Source of the DNA: Hyphomicrobium sp.
GTDB taxonomy: Bacteria > Pseudomonadota > Alphaproteobacteria > Rhizobiales > Hyphomicrobiaceae
DNA length: 64,000 bases
Direction of reading: 5' to 3'
NCBI GenBank assembly: GCA_019751875.1
Contig: JAIEMV010000013.1
Span: 248,001-312,000 of the forward strand
Of this stretch, positions 18,603 to 27,527 are shown piece after piece (the first letter of the stretch is position 1; every line of letters begins with the position of its first letter). The position numbers and the translations under genes were made by a program. Below the pieces are notes generated by a model. It was not told the DNA's origin and did not search any database. It was given only the letters and a program-made list of their open reading frames with translations.

Positions 18603-19634
18603 GTGGCAGAACGCTGCAAAATCACGGTGAACGGCAGAACGATAACGGCGCGGCGTGGCGAGGTTCTGCTTGATGCGGCTCTAAGTGGCGGTGTTGATCT
18701 TCCCTACGATTGCCGTGCGGGACATTGCGGCATGTGCTGCGTGCGTGTGGTGTCGGGTGCCGTAAGCGGCGGTGAAGGAGCGGAGCCTGGTATCGTGCAC
18801 GCGTGTCAGTGCAGGGTCGTTGGCGATGCGGTGGTCGAGAGCGCCGCGGCGGCAGGTGTGCGCACCGTCAGCGGTGTGCTCGCCTCGTTGCGTCTGCTGT
18901 CAGCGCATGTCGTGGAAGTGGGCATTCGGACGGATCGCGCGCTGCCGCATCATCCGGGGCAGTACGCGCAGGTCCGCTTCGCAGGATTTCCGAGCCGTCC
19001 GTACAGCATCACATTGCCGATGAACGCCGACGCCGATAGCCGGCTGACATGGTTCCATATCCGGCGCGTGCCGGACGGGCGCGTGACTTCGGCGATCGGG
19101 AAGACGATCCGATTGGGGCACCGGGTGTCTCTGAAAGGGCCCTATGGATCTGCGTATTTCAGGCCCAATCTACAGAGCCGAAAAGTGCTTGTGGCGACGA
19201 ATACGGGCTTTGCGCCGATTTGGGCAATTGCTGTAGCGGCCCTGCGGGAACGTCCGGACCGAATGATGATGGTGATTGCCGGTGGGCGGACGCTGAGCGC
19301 GATCTATATGGGTCCTGCGCTGGCGCAGCTTTCGCATTTTCCGAATGTGCAGATCGTAGCGGTGTGCAGCGCGGGGCAGGATCCGGACCGCCGCGTGCTG
19401 CCAGGACGGCCGACGGACTATCTCCCGCTCTTGCTGCCGAGCGACGTGATCTACGCATGCGGCGCTCCGGAGATGGTGGAGGCGGTGAAGGCGATCGCCG
19501 CGCGACACGGCGCGGTGTGCCATGCAGATCCGTTCGTGCCGGCGACGGACGCGAAGCCGGTGGCGAACGGTGCGACCGTACGAACCCGTGCGAGGATGCT
19601 GCAACCGGGAGGATTGTCTGTCTCCAGTGTCTAG
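18603..19634 (+). CDS. Soluble 2Fe-2S ferredoxin / flavin reductase
   Basis: Two-part electron-transfer protein of the type found as reductase components of oxygenases. Residues 1-90 form a plant-type ferredoxin with cluster ligands C37, C42, C45 and C68 (C70 nearby). Residues 92-200 are an FAD domain with RPYSI at 132-136. Residues 190-310 are the nucleotide domain, where the usual glycine motif reads NTGFAPIWAIA and the end has YACGAPEMVEAV. It has no signal peptide, so it should act in the cytoplasm. No oxygenase lies nearby. It instead heads an operon with a tetraheme cytochrome, a membrane cytochrome b and a decaheme cytochrome, so it may feed NAD(P)H electrons toward the membrane. Start is GTG at 18603. 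Confidence 0.85.
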   Translation: MAERCKITVNGRTITARRGEVLLDAALSGGVDLPYDCRAGHCGMCCVRVVSGAVSGGEGAEPGIVHACQCRVVGDAVVESAAAAGVRTVSGVLASLRLLSAHVVEVGIRTDRALPHHPGQYAQVRFAGFPSRPYSITLPMNADADSRLTWFHIRRVPDGRVTSAIGKTIRLGHRVSLKGPYGSAYFRPNLQSRKVLVATNTGFAPIWAIAVAALRERPDRMMMVIAGGRTLSAIYMGPALAQLSHFPNVQIVAVCSAGQDPDRRVLPGRPTDYLPLLLPSDVIYACGAPEMVEAVKAIAARHGAVCHADPFVPATDAKPVANGATVRTRARMLQPGGLSVSSV

Positions 19635-20658
19635 AACGGATCGGGTCCTGCTGGCCGGGTTTCTTTTCTCCGGCGGGGTCGTGATGGCAGCAGGATTGGC
19701 TATGGGTGCCGCCGGCAGCGCCGATCGAACAAAGATCGTCGGCACGAATGCATGCGCCGAATGTCACAAGCAGGAGGCTGAGGCATTGAAGGGAACGCAC
19801 CACTTCAAGACGTTTCGCGAAATGCCGCGCGATGCCGCCACAAACAAGATCGCGAAGGCCATGGGTGTGCGGCGCGTGAAGGCAGAGAGCGTGTGCCTGA
19901 ATTGCCATTTCACGGTGCAGGAGAAAGGCGGGAGCGCTGAGCCGATCTCCGGCATCTCCTGTGAATCATGCCATGGCGCGGGCCAGGACTGGATCAAGGT
20001 GCACAGCGGCTACAGCGGCAAGACCGCTGCGACGGAAACAAAGTCCGAGGCGGCAGCGCGTTGGAAGCAGGCTGAGGCTAAGGGAATGATCCGTCCAGGA
20101 GCGGTCTATGCGCTCGCGAAGAATTGCTACAGCTGCCATGTGGTGCCGCATGAAGAGCTTGTGAACAAGGGCGGACATCTGCCCGGCAGCGCGTTTGATC
20201 TGGTGGCATGGTCGCAAGGCGAAGTGCGCCACAACACGTGGCATTCGAAGGGCAAGGACAACGTCGCGGCGAGTGCGGCGCGGCGGAGGATGCTCTACCT
20301 CGTCGGGCTCGGCGTGGAATTGGAAACGGCTCTTCGTGCGATCGGCAAAGCCAGCGCGAGGAAGATCTATGCCTTCGACATGGCGGCGCGAGCGGACCGT
20401 GCCCGTAAGCAGCTGGCCGCCGCTGCTAAAGCCGTGCCGGGTGTTCCGGAGATCGGGAAGCTCGTCGAACTTGGCCACGCTGGCGCGTTGAAGCTCAACA
20501 ATGAAGGCGCGTTGTTGGCCGCGGCGGATGGCATTGCCAAAGTTCTTGAAGCGATCAGCGCAAAGTACGACGGCAGCACGATGTCCGGGCTCGATACCTT
20601 CATACCGACGCCGGACAAGTACAAGGGGCAGGCGCGCGCCGCGGCGGCGGTGAAGTGA
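19627..20658 (+). CDS. Periplasmic tetraheme cytochrome c (c554-like)
   Basis: Exported 343-residue cytochrome with four CXXCH sites at residues 43-47 (CAECH), 90-94 (CLNCH), 112-116 (CESCH) and 167-171 (CYSCH). Haem count, the spacing in the N-terminal half and His-rich segments such as GTHHFKTF and GEVRHNTWHSK fit the cytochrome c554 type that carries electrons from hydroxylamine oxidation in nitrifiers. No hydroxylamine oxidoreductase is seen here. The C-terminal 120 residues are helical and Ala/Lys-rich. I chose the GTG at 19627, which overlaps the reductase stop by 8 bases, follows GGAGGA and gives a proper signal peptide (RTDRVLLAGFLF). Upstream in-frame codons read as nonsense. Confidence 0.83.
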   Translation: MSRTDRVLLAGFLFSGGVVMAAGLAMGAAGSADRTKIVGTNACAECHKQEAEALKGTHHFKTFREMPRDAATNKIAKAMGVRRVKAESVCLNCHFTVQEKGGSAEPISGISCESCHGAGQDWIKVHSGYSGKTAATETKSEAAARWKQAEAKGMIRPGAVYALAKNCYSCHVVPHEELVNKGGHLPGSAFDLVAWSQGEVRHNTWHSKGKDNVAASAARRRMLYLVGLGVELETALRAIGKASARKIYAFDMAARADRARKQLAAAAKAVPGVPEIGKLVELGHAGALKLNNEGALLAAADGIAKVLEAISAKYDGSTMSGLDTFIPTPDKYKGQARAAAAVK

Positions 20659-20698
20659 CCGAGCGCGCCGCCGGCGTCAGAGCGGCGGCCTGGTGAGG

Positions 20699-21619
20699 AT
20701 GCGAGTGATGCGTCAGGCGATAGGGGCTGCTGGACTGACGTTCAAAGCCAAGACGAGCGGAAACGGGTTTAGCACTGCGAGATCTCTGACACGGGGTCTG
20801 CTTCCGATCATCACGATCGCTGGTTTGTCGGGCGGCCTGTTCTGGCTCACGTCGATCTATGAAGGCAGCTTGCGCGATCCGCGCTATCTCGACGGATGGG
20901 TGCTCGCGGGTGGCATGGGGCTGCAACTGTTCTTTCATCTTGCGATCAAATCCGGGTTCTCGCCAAGGTCCGTCCTGCGCTGGCGAACATTCCATATCTT
21001 TCTCGGATATCTGCTCATTGCCGCTTTTGTTTCGCACTGCGATTTTTCGTGGCCGGATAGCGCGTTCGAATGGATGCTATGGTTAGGCTTTGTGCTCGTG
21101 ACGATGAGCGGAGCGGCGAGTGCCTTTCTCGTCTGGTCCATGCGGTCCAAGCTTTTGGCGGACAGCAGCCTCAGTTTCGAGCGCATTCCGGTCCGGCGCG
21201 CCGAACTGGAGCGCGAGGTGCAAGCCGCGATTATGACAGATGATCCCGCGCATATTGCTCTCGGTCTTCCGCAGCCGCCCTATGATGCCTGGATCGCCGA
21301 TCTTTATGCCAATCAACTCCGGGAGTTTCTTCAGGGTCCGGGGAATGCGCTGGCGCATCTCATCGGATCGCAGCGTCCGCTGAGGCATCTGATCGATGAG
21401 ATCGACGAGGTCTCTCGCTATGTCGACGCGCGCAATCGCGACAAGCTCGACGTCATCCGTGATCTCGTCATAGAAAAAGACGGTCTCGACTTCGCGCATG
21501 TGCATCTGAGGCTCAGCCGTGGTCTCATGTTCCTGCATGTGCCCATCACGTACGCGCTGATGGTGCTGACAGTCGCCCACGTCATGATTGTGTATGCGTT
21601 CGCGTCGGGTGGCTGGTGA
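20699..21619 (+). CDS. Membrane protein, probable di-haem cytochrome b
   Basis: Integral membrane protein with about five helices (counting from the ATG at 20699: near 33-52, 67-84, 97-115, 124-146 and 277-301) and a cytoplasmic or periplasmic helical stretch at 150-270. I recognise no named family. Helix 3 has H99 and H113, and the last helix has H280 and H294. Each pair is 14 positions apart, the spacing by which two haems b are stacked across a membrane in cytochrome b and ferric reductase proteins. H80 lies in helix 2. This would link the soluble reductase to the multihaem cytochromes or connect both to quinone. ATG 20708 is an alternative start with GAGG 9 bases before it. Confidence 0.7.
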   Translation: MRVMRQAIGAAGLTFKAKTSGNGFSTARSLTRGLLPIITIAGLSGGLFWLTSIYEGSLRDPRYLDGWVLAGGMGLQLFFHLAIKSGFSPRSVLRWRTFHIFLGYLLIAAFVSHCDFSWPDSAFEWMLWLGFVLVTMSGAASAFLVWSMRSKLLADSSLSFERIPVRRAELEREVQAAIMTDDPAHIALGLPQPPYDAWIADLYANQLREFLQGPGNALAHLIGSQRPLRHLIDEIDEVSRYVDARNRDKLDVIRDLVIEKDGLDFAHVHLRLSRGLMFLHVPITYALMVLTVAHVMIVYAFASGGW

Positions 21620-23928
21620 TGCCGCCGTCGCAGACCAATAAAGACGTCCGACCCGCTGCGAGGCGTGATCGCATCGCCCAGTGGCTTGCGGTCGCGATGG
21701 TGGTTTGCCTTGCCGCAATCCTTTTCGGCACGGCCGGTTTGAACATCCTCATGCCGGGACCGCTTACCAGCGCGCACGGCGGTGTGGAAGCGTGCAGCGC
21801 GTGTCATACGAACAGCGGGACGACGAAACTCAGCTGGCTCCATGGGCTCGTCGCCGGAGATCGCGCCGCGGACAGCAAGGCCTGTCTGACGTGCCATAAG
21901 ATGCCGCAGACCGCCATGAACGCACACGGCGCTACGGCGGACGTTCTGAAGGAGAGCACGGTTCGGCTCACGAAACTTGCGATGGGAAAGACGGACGCAG
22001 GATCTCCAGGGGTGCAAGGCCTCCTGTCGCAAACGCAGGTCGGGGAAGCGCGCGGGCCCTTTTGCGGCACATGTCACCAGGAGCATCAGGGCGCGAACTT
22101 CGACTTGCGGACGATCACCAACGAGCAGTGCCAGTCGTGCCATGTTCTGAAGTTCGGCCACTTCGACAAGGACCACCCGGAGTTCAGCAATTATCCGTTC
22201 GAGACTAGAACGCGCCTTGTGTTCGATCATGCCGGTCATTTCGGCAAGCATTATCCGGAGATCGCGAAGAAGGAACCGGATAAGCGAATTCCAGAAACAT
22301 GTTCGAGCTGTCACGATAGCCGCGGCGATAAGCGGGTTATGGCGGTTGCGCCGTTCGAGAAGACGTGCGCGTCCTGTCATGGGGATCAGATCACCGGCAA
22401 GCAGCGTGTCAGCGGACCCAAGGGAATCGCGTTTTTGTCGCTTCCCGGTCTCGATCTCGAAACGCTCAGGAAGAAGAATGCCGCCATTGGGGAATGGCCA
22501 GACGGGTCAGAGGCGACGCTAACGCCGTTTATGAAAGTTATGATCGGCCGTAATGATAATGGCCGCGTCCTTCTGGCGGCGCTCGAGGGGCTCAATCTTC
22601 AGGACCTGAGCCAAGCGAACGATACACAGATCAAGGTGGTGACGGACATGGTCTGGGAGATCAAGCGTCTCCTCAATGGGCTCATTGCTGGAAAAGCGTC
22701 CGACATTCTCGCCGACCTCAATATCGTGCAAGGGACAAAGCTCAGTGCGTTACTTGTCGGTGATCTGACAGCGAGCATTCCGCGAGATGTTCTGCTCGGC
22801 GCGCAGCAAGAGTGGTTGCCCAATCTTGGGCGTGAGATAGCGAACGGACCCATGGCACCCGATGCGCAGCCGGATAGCAAAGCACAAGATGTTTCCGAAC
22901 CTGCGCCCGCTGCTGACGTACCAGACGATAAGTCAGAAGAGAGTGAGAGCTCCGATACGGCACCGCCACAGGATGAGAAGGCCAAGACGAAAGCGGAGCG
23001 CGATCCACCTGCCTGCACGATGAGGGTTTTTGGCACATGCCTGGTTTCCAAGGAACAAAGCACGGCTGCAAATAGAAACGATGGGCCACCGAGCTTCAAT
23101 GAGACACCGGAGGCGAAGTCGCGCTTGCTTCCAGCCGACCCGTTCCCGCAACCGATGAGAGCGGGCCTCGGTGATCTTTCTCCGCCAAAGCCGGTGGAAT
23201 TGGCGGCGAGCGAGGCGCAATCGGACGAGCTGTTATTCCCAACTGAGGACGAACTGCGTGAACTGAAGTCGCGCAATGCGAGGTCGGCTCGTCGGCAGCC
23301 GGCGCAGTCCGGTGCGCCGGGGAGTGCTCCGGCTGGTGATGCAACGCCAGTGATCAGCATCGACAGCGGGGTCGATCCGGAGAGTTGGGCGGACATCGGT
23401 GGCTGGTATCGGCAGGACCACACGATCTTCTATCGGCCGACGGGACACAAAGATAAGTTCATCTATTCGTGGCTCTTTCTCACGGGTCCGCAGGCGCCCA
23501 AAGACGCTGTGACCCCGGTTGCGGCCGTGTTCGATTCCTTCACGGGCAAGGATGCGCCGGGCTCGTGCACCAAGTGCCATAGCGTCGATGAGGTGCGCGG
23601 CAAAGGTCGGATCGTCAATTTCGGACCGCTGACCGCTGCGAGCAAAGCTGGACGATTCACGCGCTTTATTCATGAGCCGCATCTGACCATCAAGGATGAC
23701 CGCGGATGCTTGACCTGCCATAGCCTTGCGAAGGACCGAACCTATCTGAAGAGCTATGTGCAGGGCGAGCCAAACACGTTCACGTCGAACTTCGATCCGG
23801 TAAAGCGCGATGTCTGCCAGACCTGTCACAACAGCAGCAAGGCGCGGCAGGATTGCCAGAACTGCCACAGCTATCATGTGAATGGCGTTGTAACACCGGC
23901 CATGCAGACGAAGTTGCCCGCTCAATGA
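21619..23928 (+). CDS. Membrane-anchored decaheme cytochrome c
   Basis: A 769-residue protein with an N-terminal membrane helix (about residues 19-41, AQWLAVAMVVCLAAILFG) and ten CXXCH sites in two groups. Six lie at 59-63, 89-93, 149-153, 171-175, 228-232 and 250-254. Four lie at 650-654, 697-701, 733-737 and 746-750. Between them are almost 400 residues without haem: a helical part (280-410), then a Pro/Ser/Glu/Lys-rich low-complexity linker (410-580) with two Cys at 466 and 474. The start ATG overlaps the previous stop by one base (TGATG). The layout suggests two haem wires joined by a flexible arm able to reach across the periplasm. No known family name is evident to me. Confidence 0.85.
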   Translation: MPPSQTNKDVRPAARRDRIAQWLAVAMVVCLAAILFGTAGLNILMPGPLTSAHGGVEACSACHTNSGTTKLSWLHGLVAGDRAADSKACLTCHKMPQTAMNAHGATADVLKESTVRLTKLAMGKTDAGSPGVQGLLSQTQVGEARGPFCGTCHQEHQGANFDLRTITNEQCQSCHVLKFGHFDKDHPEFSNYPFETRTRLVFDHAGHFGKHYPEIAKKEPDKRIPETCSSCHDSRGDKRVMAVAPFEKTCASCHGDQITGKQRVSGPKGIAFLSLPGLDLETLRKKNAAIGEWPDGSEATLTPFMKVMIGRNDNGRVLLAALEGLNLQDLSQANDTQIKVVTDMVWEIKRLLNGLIAGKASDILADLNIVQGTKLSALLVGDLTASIPRDVLLGAQQEWLPNLGREIANGPMAPDAQPDSKAQDVSEPAPAADVPDDKSEESESSDTAPPQDEKAKTKAERDPPACTMRVFGTCLVSKEQSTAANRNDGPPSFNETPEAKSRLLPADPFPQPMRAGLGDLSPPKPVELAASEAQSDELLFPTEDELRELKSRNARSARRQPAQSGAPGSAPAGDATPVISIDSGVDPESWADIGGWYRQDHTIFYRPTGHKDKFIYSWLFLTGPQAPKDAVTPVAAVFDSFTGKDAPGSCTKCHSVDEVRGKGRIVNFGPLTAASKAGRFTRFIHEPHLTIKDDRGCLTCHSLAKDRTYLKSYVQGEPNTFTSNFDPVKRDVCQTCHNSSKARQDCQNCHSYHVNGVVTPAMQTKLPAQ

Positions 23929-23970
23929 GATGATCCGTCCGGGTTTTGTTCCACTCTGGATGGGTTAACG

Positions 23971-23996
23971 GGAACGGATCTGCCGAGCACCTCGTT
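23971..23996 (+). promoter_or_regulatory. EcfG-type stress promoter for ligD
   Basis: GGAAC at 23971-23975, 17-base spacer, CGTT at 23993-23996: a full match to the sigma-EcfG consensus. It lies 26 bases before the ATG at 24023 and makes that ATG, or the GTG at 24014, the likely start of ligD. Confidence 0.75.
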
Positions 23997-24022
23997 ACGC
24001 ATGCAAACCGTGCGTGAGTATC

Positions 24023-26635
24023 ATGGTCAAAAGCAAGCTCGCCCTCTACCAGCAGAAGCGAGACTTCACGAAGACGAAGGAGCCGAGCGGTCAAGCCAAG
24101 ATCGCGCCGGCCGAATATCCCCGTTTTGTTATTCAGAAACATGCAGCGATGCGCCTCCATTATGATCTTCGCCTCGAGGTCGATGGCGTGTTCAAGTCCT
24201 GGGCGGTGACAAAGGGTCCGTCGCTTGATCCGAAGGAAAAGCGACTCGCGGTCGAAACCGAGGACCACCCTCTCGACTATGGTGATTTCGAAGGAACCAT
24301 CCCCAAGGGCGAGTATGGCGGGGGCACCGTCATGCTGTGGGATCGCGGCTTCTGGACGACGGACGATGATCCTGAAGAGGCGATCCGCAAAGGTGAATTG
24401 CGGTTTACGCTCGCTGGAGACAAGCTGAAGGGTAGTTTCGTGCTGGTACGCCTCCGTAATGAGCGGGAGCGGAGCAAACGTCAAAACTGGTTGCTGATCA
24501 AACGGCATGACGGCTACGAGCGCGAGGGGGAAGGTGATGCCGTCCTCGCCTACGATCGCTCCGTCGCGTCGGGACGCACGATGGAGGCGATCGCTGCGGG
24601 GAAGGGCCGGAGCCCAAAGCCGTTCATGCTAGGCAAATCGACTGCATTCAAAGCTGATGCGGTTTGGCATTCCAATCGTGATAAGGCGGCGCCGCTCGCC
24701 GCACTGCCCGTGGTGAAAGCCAAACGACGAGTGGGCAAGAGCGTGGCCGCGATGCCGGAATTCGTTCCCCCCCAGCTCTGTAAGAGTCTCACCCGTCCCC
24801 CGTCTGGTTCTGACTGGGTGCATGAGATCAAGCTCGACGGCTATCGGATGCAGCTTCGCGTGGAAAACGGGAAGGCCGTCATACGCACGCGCAAGGGTCT
24901 TGACTGGACCACAAAGTTTGCGCGTGTCGCAAAGTCTGGAGAGGGATTACGAGATTGTATTCTCGACGGCGAGGTGGTTGCACTCGACCCTGCGGGGGCG
25001 CCTGATTTTGCTGCGTTGCAGGCGGCGCTGTCGGAGGGCCGGTCGGCAGATCTCGTGTATTTCGTGTTCGACCTGCTGTTTGAAAGTGGTGAAGATCTGA
25101 GGCCGTTGCCGTTGATCGCGCGGAAAGATCGACTGAAGGCGCTTCTCGCTCCTAAAGGACCGCATAAGAAGCAGATCAGATTTGTGGACCATCTGGCTGC
25201 GCCGGGTGATGAAGTCCTGAAGTCGGTGTGCGAGCTCAAACTCGAGGGCGTGGTTTCGAAGCGCACAACCGCGGCCTATCAGTCAGGGCGCTCGCACAAT
25301 TGGGTGAAAGCGAAGTGCCGCGCGGGGCATGAAGTGGTGATCGGTGGCTGGAGTGGGAGTGGCACAAATCTGCGCTCGCTCATCGTTGGCGTGTACCGCG
25401 GGGATCACCTCGTGCATACGGGGAGAGTGGGCACAGGCTTCAACGGGCGCAACGCGGCAGCGCTTTTGAAGAAGCTCAATGCGCTCAAAACGACGGATAG
25501 CCCGTTTGGTGGTAAGGGCGCCCCGCGCAAGGGCAAGGACTGGTCGTGGGTCAAGCCGGAGCTTGTGGCGGAAATCGAGTTTGCCGGGTTCACCGCCGAT
25601 GGCATGGTGCGTCAAGCCGCGTTCAAAGGGCTACGCGAGGATAAGCCAGCGGATGAGGTCTGTGCCGAGATGCCTGCGCCACCTGAGAAAGCCACTGAGC
25701 TCAAGCTAACCGTGCGAGGCAGCCGTACGAAGAGCGGCAGCGAAGCCGTTATGGGCGTGAGTATCTCAAAACCCGACAAGCTGCTGTGGCCGGACCCGGA
25801 TCATTATACGAAGCTCGATCTGGCGCAGTATCTCGCTAAGGTTGGACCGTGGATGATCGAGCATCTCAAGGGGCGGCCCTGTTCCATCATCCGAGCGCCT
25901 GACGGCATCACGGGCGAGCGATTTTTTCAGCGGCACGAGATGCGCGGCATGTCCAACCTTCTGTCGGTCATGAAGGTCGAAGGGGATCGCGAGCCGTACA
26001 TCCAAATCGACCGGGTCGAAGGTCTGATCGCGGCCGCACAGATTGCCGCCATCGAATTTCACCCTTGGAACAATCAACCGGGACATCCGCAAATTCCAGG
26101 ACGTCTCGTGTTCGACCTTGATCCGGCTTCGGATGTTTCGTTCGACACCGTGATCGCAGCGGCCAGAGAGATGGGGGAACGGCTGAAGGCGCTGGGGTTG
26201 GTTCCCTACTGCAAGACGACTGGCGGGAAAGGTCTGCACGTGGTCACGCCGCTGCGCGTCAGAGAGAAGGATCAACTCGGGTGGGATGAAGCCAAGTCTT
26301 TCGCGCAAGCCGTCTGCTCGGCCATGGTTCGCGACAACCCTGGGCGCTACCTCATCAACATGTCGAAGAAGCTGCGAGCGGGTAAGATTTTTCTCGACTA
26401 TCTGCGCAATGACCGGATGTCGACCGCTGTTGCGCCGCTTTCGCCTCGGATGCGACCGGGCGCTCCGGTCTCCATGCCGCTGAACTGGAGCCAGGTGCGC
26501 GCGGGCCTGGATCCGAACCGCTTCACGATCAAGACGGCGCCGATACTGCTTGCAAAGAGCAAGCCCTGGGCCGAATACTTCGATAGCGAGGTTCCGTTGA
26601 GGGCGGTGATGCAAAAGCTGCTGCGCCAGAAGTAA
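24023..26635 (+). CDS. ligD: ATP-dependent DNA ligase D (PE-LIG-POL)
   Basis: Repairs double-strand breaks by non-homologous end joining together with Ku. Three domains occur in the Pseudomonas order. The 3'-phosphoesterase (about residues 30-180) has HAAMRLHYDLRLE and HPLDYGDFEGTIPKGEYGGG. The ligase (about 235-530) has the nucleotidyl Lys in HEIKLDGYRMQL and LDGEVVALD. The archaeo-eukaryotic primase-type polymerase (about 575-865) has IIRAPDGITGERFFQRH, FDLDPASDV and TTGGKGLHVV. Length, 870 residues, is normal. No Ku gene lies in the window. A consensus EcfG promoter precedes it, in line with stress-phase end joining known in alphaproteobacteria. An RNase HII gene follows 24 bases later. 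Confidence 0.95.
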   Translation: MVKSKLALYQQKRDFTKTKEPSGQAKIAPAEYPRFVIQKHAAMRLHYDLRLEVDGVFKSWAVTKGPSLDPKEKRLAVETEDHPLDYGDFEGTIPKGEYGGGTVMLWDRGFWTTDDDPEEAIRKGELRFTLAGDKLKGSFVLVRLRNERERSKRQNWLLIKRHDGYEREGEGDAVLAYDRSVASGRTMEAIAAGKGRSPKPFMLGKSTAFKADAVWHSNRDKAAPLAALPVVKAKRRVGKSVAAMPEFVPPQLCKSLTRPPSGSDWVHEIKLDGYRMQLRVENGKAVIRTRKGLDWTTKFARVAKSGEGLRDCILDGEVVALDPAGAPDFAALQAALSEGRSADLVYFVFDLLFESGEDLRPLPLIARKDRLKALLAPKGPHKKQIRFVDHLAAPGDEVLKSVCELKLEGVVSKRTTAAYQSGRSHNWVKAKCRAGHEVVIGGWSGSGTNLRSLIVGVYRGDHLVHTGRVGTGFNGRNAAALLKKLNALKTTDSPFGGKGAPRKGKDWSWVKPELVAEIEFAGFTADGMVRQAAFKGLREDKPADEVCAEMPAPPEKATELKLTVRGSRTKSGSEAVMGVSISKPDKLLWPDPDHYTKLDLAQYLAKVGPWMIEHLKGRPCSIIRAPDGITGERFFQRHEMRGMSNLLSVMKVEGDREPYIQIDRVEGLIAAAQIAAIEFHPWNNQPGHPQIPGRLVFDLDPASDVSFDTVIAAAREMGERLKALGLVPYCKTTGGKGLHVVTPLRVREKDQLGWDEAKSFAQAVCSAMVRDNPGRYLINMSKKLRAGKIFLDYLRNDRMSTAVAPLSPRMRPGAPVSMPLNWSQVRAGLDPNRFTIKTAPILLAKSKPWAEYFDSEVPLRAVMQKLLRQK

Positions 26636-26659
26636 GACGCGCGACGGGCGATTTCTTCC

Positions 26660-27493
26660 ATGGAGCAGGCGCGCGTGACCCGCACCACACTTGCCTATCT
26701 TCGGCAGCGCTACGTGATCGAGGGCCGCGCCTTGGAGGCCAGCGTGGAGGCGGAGCTTCGGGCGGACCACCGCGCCGGGGCAAAGGCCATTCTGCAGTCT
26801 GTTGCACAACGCAGAACACGCAACCGTGCAGAAGGTCAGCGCCTGCGTGGCATGCTACATATGGAAAATGCGCTCCGCGCGAAAGGCATTGTGCATGTCG
26901 CCGGCGTTGACGAGGCGGGGATGAGTCCGCTGGCCGGACCGGTGGCGGCGGCGGCTGTGATCCTTCCAGCGGGTGTGCGGATCGCGGGGATCAATGACTC
27001 TAAGCAGCTAGATGCTGCTTCACGCGAGGAGATCGCAGCGGAAATCAAGACCAGGGCTATAGCGTGGAGCGTCGCATTCGCCGAGGTGGAAGAGATCGAC
27101 CGCATCAACATCTACTGGGCCGGGATCCTTGCGATGCGGCGCGCGGTCGAGGGTCTCGTACCCATGCCGCAGCACCTCCTGCTCGATGCCCGCCAACTCA
27201 AGGACGTCGCGCTTCCGCAAGACGCGATCATCGGGGGTGATGCCAAGTGCGCTTGTATTGCCGCGGCTTCCATTCTGGCGAAGACCGCGCGCGATGCGGT
27301 GATGCGCGAGCTGGACCGCAGATATCCCGGCTATGGTTTTGCCGAACATAAAGGATACCCTGTGCGTTTTCACCATTCGATGCTGAGTAAGCTGGGTGCC
27401 TCTCCCGTTCACCGGCGTTCTTTCGCACCTGTTCGGGCCGTGTTGGGCTTACCGCCGCTACCACCTTGGACGAAGCCCGGTCACACTACTTGA
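26660..27493 (+). CDS. rnhB: Ribonuclease HII, variant with N-terminal extension
   Basis: Predicted endonuclease cutting at ribonucleotides embedded in DNA. The catalytic core (from about residue 79) has VAGVDEAG with both acidic residues, a third Asp in HLLLDARQL and a fourth in [15 protein letters not shown], so the DEDD set is intact. Two features are unusual. The motif normally reading DEAGRGPLAG is [10 protein letters not shown], losing the GRG that reads the RNA-DNA junction. There is also a helical Arg/Ala-rich extension of about 75 residues. I recall similar longer RNase HII forms with DEAGM in some other bacteria, so this may be a second, specialised copy. It lies 24 bases behind ligD and is probably co-expressed. 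Confidence 0.88.
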   Translation: MEQARVTRTTLAYLRQRYVIEGRALEASVEAELRADHRAGAKAILQSVAQRRTRNRAEGQRLRGMLHMENALRAKGIVHVAGVDEAGMSPLAGPVAAAAVILPAGVRIAGINDSKQLDAASREEIAAEIKTRAIAWSVAFAEVEEIDRINIYWAGILAMRRAVEGLVPMPQHLLLDARQLKDVALPQDAIIGGDAKCACIAAASILAKTARDAVMRELDRRYPGYGFAEHKGYPVRFHHSMLSKLGASPVHRRSFAPVRAVLGLPPLPPWTKPGHTT

Positions 27494-27527
27494 TCTGCTG
27501 AAGCGTGCCTTCGGTTGCCTTTGCGGA

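Noticed and set aside
16465-23928. Hydroxylamine oxidation module because of the c554-like tetraheme protein
   Set aside because: No octaheme hydroxylamine oxidoreductase or quinol-docking cM552-type partner is recognisable in the window, so the haem count alone does not support nitrification.
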